Below, piece by piece: positions 61,747-64,000 of a stretch of DNA of 64,000 nt; positions within the stretch are counted from its first letter, which is position 1; every line of letters starts with the position of its first letter. Source of the DNA: Rhodococcus sp. 06-462-5 (GTDB taxonomy: Bacteria > Actinomycetota > Actinomycetes > Mycobacteriales > Mycobacteriaceae); contig NZ_NOYD01000018.1 in the NCBI RefSeq assembly GCF_002258315.1, forward strand, positions 62,001-126,000, written 5' to 3'. The position numbers and the translations under genes were made by a program. A model generated the notes under the pieces. The model had not been told where the DNA came from. It did not search any database and saw only the letters and a program-made list of their open reading frames with translations.

Positions 61747-61758
61747 TGGTGTTCACCA
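61747..61758. promoter_or_regulatory. TGGTG-TT-CACCA palindrome in the hydrolase / PucR divergent region
   Basis: A perfect 12-bp inverted repeat between the divergent hydrolase operon (start 61659) and the PucR gene (start 61895). It is followed by a half-site GTGCACAA that is similar to the TTGTGC elements at 49.9 and 53.3 kb. Candidate PucR operator. Confidence 0.35.
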
Positions 61759-61894
61759 ATTGGACGTGCACAACGTGGCGCGCGCATCAGGCCCAGGAGA
61801 TAGAAACCCGTCCCGCGTTTGTACTGAACGTCCAAATGCTGCGCACATCGGCAGGAGGTTGCGCTTACATGACGTACGGGCCAGACTCTCGGTA

Positions 61895-63145
61895 ATGGCA
61901 ACGACGGCGTCGACTATCCGCATCGGTCTGGTCGAGAAACTGTCCGCACGACTTTCGGCGATAGCAGACGAGTTGACCGAGCTGCTGAGTCACACCATCC
62001 CGGTGGTCGAGCAAGACCACATCGACCGTGATTGGCTGCGCGTGTCGAATCGAGCCAATCTCGAGGTGGTCCTGCATCTGGTGACGAATCCCGCAGATCT
62101 CGACCTGGCGGAGCCACCTGTCGGTGCGTTGTCGATCGTTCACCGTCTCGCGAGACTGGGCGTCCCCCTACACGAGATACTCCGCGGGTATCACCTCACG
62201 GAGTCTCGTTGGGTTCAAATCTGCGTGGAGCTCTTGGCTGACCTCACGGACGACGTCGACGTCGTCGTGACGGAAATGGTGGCGATGAGCACCCTCGCTC
62301 ACACCTACACCGACCGAATGTGTCAACGGATCGCAGTGGAGTACGAGACCGAGCGTGAGCGCTACCGCCGGCAGGAAGAGTTCGTTCGTCTCGACCGGGT
62401 GATGGCGGTACTCGACGGGACGACTGTCGACCTGTCTGCCGCCGAGGCCCTCCTGGGCTACCGGTTGACCCGGCACCATTGCGCGGTGATCGTATGGGTC
62501 GACGGGCCGGAGAACACCGTCGACGACTTCGTACGCGCCCGCGACGTGGTGGGCGTTCTTGCGGACCTCGCCGGGTGCACGTCTCGACCGTTGGTCATTC
62601 CGCGAGGACCCGCCACGATCTGGGCCTGGCTCCCGGCGCCTCGGATCGGCCACCTCGACGTACAGGCGGTCGAAAAATCGCTCTCTGCTGAATTGCCGCA
62701 ACTACGTGTCGCCATAGGTGGAGACGGCGTCGGCCTCGACGGATTCATTGCTTCTCATCGGCAAGCAGTCGATGCTCACGCTGTTGGATCGGTTGCCGAC
62801 GTCTCGACAGTTGTCCCGTATCAGGACGTGGCGAGCTTGGTGTTCCTGTGTTCGGACCTCGCTCGTGCGCGTCGCTGGATCGCCGAGACGCTGGGCCCGC
62901 TAGCAATCGACGGAGAGCGCGAACGCGAGCTGCGTCGCACCCTCGACGTGTATTGCTCGACCAACAGGAGCGCCACCGCGACCTCACGGATGCTCAACTG
63001 CCACAAAAACACGATCCTCTACCGCCTGCGCACCATCGAGCGGCTACTGGCGCGCCCGATCGATGACGGACACCTGGATCTGGCCCTGGCGCTGCTCGCG
63101 TGTCGTTGGTTCGGGACGGCCGTGTTCTCGACGACGAACCGATGA
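61895..63145 (+). CDS. PucR-family transcriptional regulator
   Basis: Regulator of 416 aa, ATG 61895. The N-terminal helical part contains RLGVPLHEILRGYHLTESRW, the middle GGDEF-like part contains LLGYRLTRHHCAVIVW, and the C-terminal HTH_30 contains LRRTLDVYCSTNRSATATSR, MLNCHKNTILYRLRTIERLL. It is divergent from the hydrolase-SDR-dehydrogenase-ligase operon and likely regulates it. It is similar in plan to the PucR protein at 51.5 kb. Confidence 0.87.
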   Translation: MATTASTIRIGLVEKLSARLSAIADELTELLSHTIPVVEQDHIDRDWLRVSNRANLEVVLHLVTNPADLDLAEPPVGALSIVHRLARLGVPLHEILRGYHLTESRWVQICVELLADLTDDVDVVVTEMVAMSTLAHTYTDRMCQRIAVEYETERERYRRQEEFVRLDRVMAVLDGTTVDLSAAEALLGYRLTRHHCAVIVWVDGPENTVDDFVRARDVVGVLADLAGCTSRPLVIPRGPATIWAWLPAPRIGHLDVQAVEKSLSAELPQLRVAIGGDGVGLDGFIASHRQAVDAHAVGSVADVSTVVPYQDVASLVFLCSDLARARRWIAETLGPLAIDGERERELRRTLDVYCSTNRSATATSRMLNCHKNTILYRLRTIERLLARPIDDGHLDLALALLACRWFGTAVFSTTNR

Positions 63146-63176
63146 CGCGAGTGCGCCGCGGCCCTACCTCCAGGCG

Positions 63177-63578
63177 CTAGTTCGATTCCTGTTCGACCGC
63201 GGGCAGTTTCACCCATTCGAGTGCCCAACCGTTCAACTGCAAGAGAACTTTGCCCAACGCAGTCCCCATGTCGGTGAGCCGGTATTCGATTCGGACCGGT
63301 GTCGTCGGATGCACCACCCGAGCGACGAGGCCACCGGACTCCAGTCCTTTGAGGCGCTTGGACAACGTGCTGTCGGTGATGCCGGGAATCGCGGCGGCGA
63401 TGTCGTTGAACCGTTGGGGTCCCGCAATCAGCGTTCGAAGCACGGTGCCCGCCCAGCGTTGATCCAGCATTCGCATTCCTGCAGCGAAGTAGGGACAGTA
63501 CGGGTCTACCTCGACGTGCTCATCGTCCATCGCGTTCTGCACCTCACTTCCGTTTAGTCCGAACCGGCGAGTCGACAC
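63177..63578 (-). CDS. HxlR-family regulator
   Basis: Regulator of 133 aa: YCPYFAAGMRMLDQRWAGTV, LRTLIAGPQRFNDIAAAIPG, ITDSTLSKRLKGLESGGLVA, and the wing RIEYRLTDMGTALGKVLLQL. The conserved cysteine is in PYCPYFAAG. It is divergent from the partial gene at the right end, with a palindrome near its start. Confidence 0.85.
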   Translation of the reverse strand: MSTRRFGLNGSEVQNAMDDEHVEVDPYCPYFAAGMRMLDQRWAGTVLRTLIAGPQRFNDIAAAIPGITDSTLSKRLKGLESGGLVARVVHPTTPVRIEYRLTDMGTALGKVLLQLNGWALEWVKLPAVEQESN

Positions 63579-63590
63579 GACGAGCTCGGC

Positions 63591-63607
63591 ACTACCAAAA
63601 TGGTAGT
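63591..63607. promoter_or_regulatory. ACTACCA-AAA-TGGTAGT palindrome before HxlR (operator)
   Basis: A perfect 7+7 inverted repeat 13 bp upstream of the HxlR start, followed by TATAAT (63611-63616), which would be a good -10 element for the rightward gene. This is a typical HxlR-controlled divergent promoter. Confidence 0.55.
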
Positions 63608-63744
63608 TGCTATAATAACACTAGTGAACTAGCGTCATCGCACACGGGGGCTCACGCCACCGATCAGGCGCCACGCGCGGCCACCCCAATCCCAGTACCG
63701 GTCGGCTACACGATCGTCCGGTGCACTCGAAGAAGGAGGGCACT

Positions 63745-64000
63745 GTGCCCAAGGATAGTTCCGAAACGTTCGCATCGTCCGTCCCCCTGCGGATGTTGAT
63801 CGTCGGTCGCATCATGGTTGCCACCAGTCACCTTGCCGCGCCTACGCTCGTGGCCCGATTCTTCGGTATGGAATCGAAGGGCACTGTGGCCGTTGCCTAT
63901 CAACAGATGTTCGGAATCCGTAACGCAGCCCTCGCGCTCGGGCTGACGAGACTCGACCGCTTCCGGTCCCCGGAAGATTTCATCCGCCTCAACATCGTCA
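63745..64000 (+). CDS. Partial small protein, possibly membrane-associated
   Basis: Begins at GTG 63745 with AAGGAGG upstream and runs off the window end after 85 codons. The visible part has PLRMLIVGRIMVATSHLAAP, then ARFFGMESKGTVAVAYQQMF and GIRNAALALGLTRLDRF. The pattern recalls small membrane proteins of DUF4267 style, at low confidence. It is divergent from HxlR and likely its target. Confidence 0.55.
   Translation, partial: MPKDSSETFASSVPLRMLIVGRIMVATSHLAAPTLVARFFGMESKGTVAVAYQQMFGIRNAALALGLTRLDRFRSPEDFIRLNIV

Noticed and set aside
1..64000. CRISPR arrays, rRNA, tRNA and complete insertion sequences
   Set aside because: No regularly spaced repeats, no tRNA-like folds and no transposase motifs were seen on either strand.

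Overview
The window reads as a high-GC actinobacterial chromosome, most likely Rhodococcus or a close mycolic-acid relative. The basis is a cobalt-type nitrile hydratase cluster of rhodococcal layout, a DUF3556 membrane protein, a 7Fe ferredoxin, many HxlR and PucR regulators, and dense acyl-CoA metabolism genes. The genus is an inference. I see no rRNA, tRNA or CRISPR array.

Region 1 (1-5.2 kb): a secreted Pro/Ala-rich protein with a strong attenuator-like hairpin in its leader, a double-HTH regulator bracketed by an imperfect 19-bp direct repeat, a PAS-like protein and an SDR.

Region 2 (5.2-17 kb) is an accessory and defence island. It holds a tyrosine recombinase, a DUF4238 protein, an AlbA_2 (Schlafen-like) protein, an unknown gene, and a four-gene type II CBASS operon: CD-NTase, E1/E2 Cap2, JAB isopeptidase Cap3 and a nuclease-SAVED Cap4-like effector. 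Decayed fragments of an Mrr-type restriction protein and of a possible nuclease follow, then a small two-gene pair of unknown function. A diverged second copy of that pair lies at 37.3-37.8 kb.

Region 3 (17-28.3 kb): a CBS-domain protein, a molybdopterin oxidoreductase, a 7Fe ferredoxin with a divergent TetR, a thioesterase/enoyl-CoA hydratase pair with a divergent HxlR, and a compact four-gene operon of uncharacterised membrane proteins with a cupredoxin-like lipoprotein.

Region 4 (28.7-36.7 kb) is a nitrile-degradation cluster on the minus strand. In transcription order it has an ArsR repressor, an SRPBCC-AmiC fusion (probable amide sensor), amidase, nitrile hydratase beta, alpha and activator, then a CbtB/CbtA cobalt importer, a truncated haemoglobin and a [3Fe-4S] ferredoxin. 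Nitrile becomes amide (hydratase) and then acid (amidase). CbtAB would supply cobalt, and the fusion with ArsR would sense the amide.

Region 5 (37.3-48.7 kb) is a mosaic. It has the second copy of the small pair, a frameshifted PrsW relic, a diguanylate cyclase, a degenerate thioesterase-HxlR copy, an aldo/keto reductase, Rrf2-SDR with a clear operator, the intact thioesterase-HxlR pair, an HxlR/MFS divergon and a truncated IclR.

Region 6 (48.9-64 kb) is an acyl-CoA catabolic block: enoyl-CoA hydratase, two acyl-CoA ligases, an acyl-CoA dehydrogenase, an SDR, a hydrolase, an FAD oxidoreductase and DUF3556, with two PucR regulators and an HxlR.

A palindromic motif built on TCTTGACGGTGCGGTAACT occurs in three intergenic spaces (15.25, 28.49 and 38.01 kb), with a partial fourth copy next to the integrase. 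It is not explained by any gene I can see.
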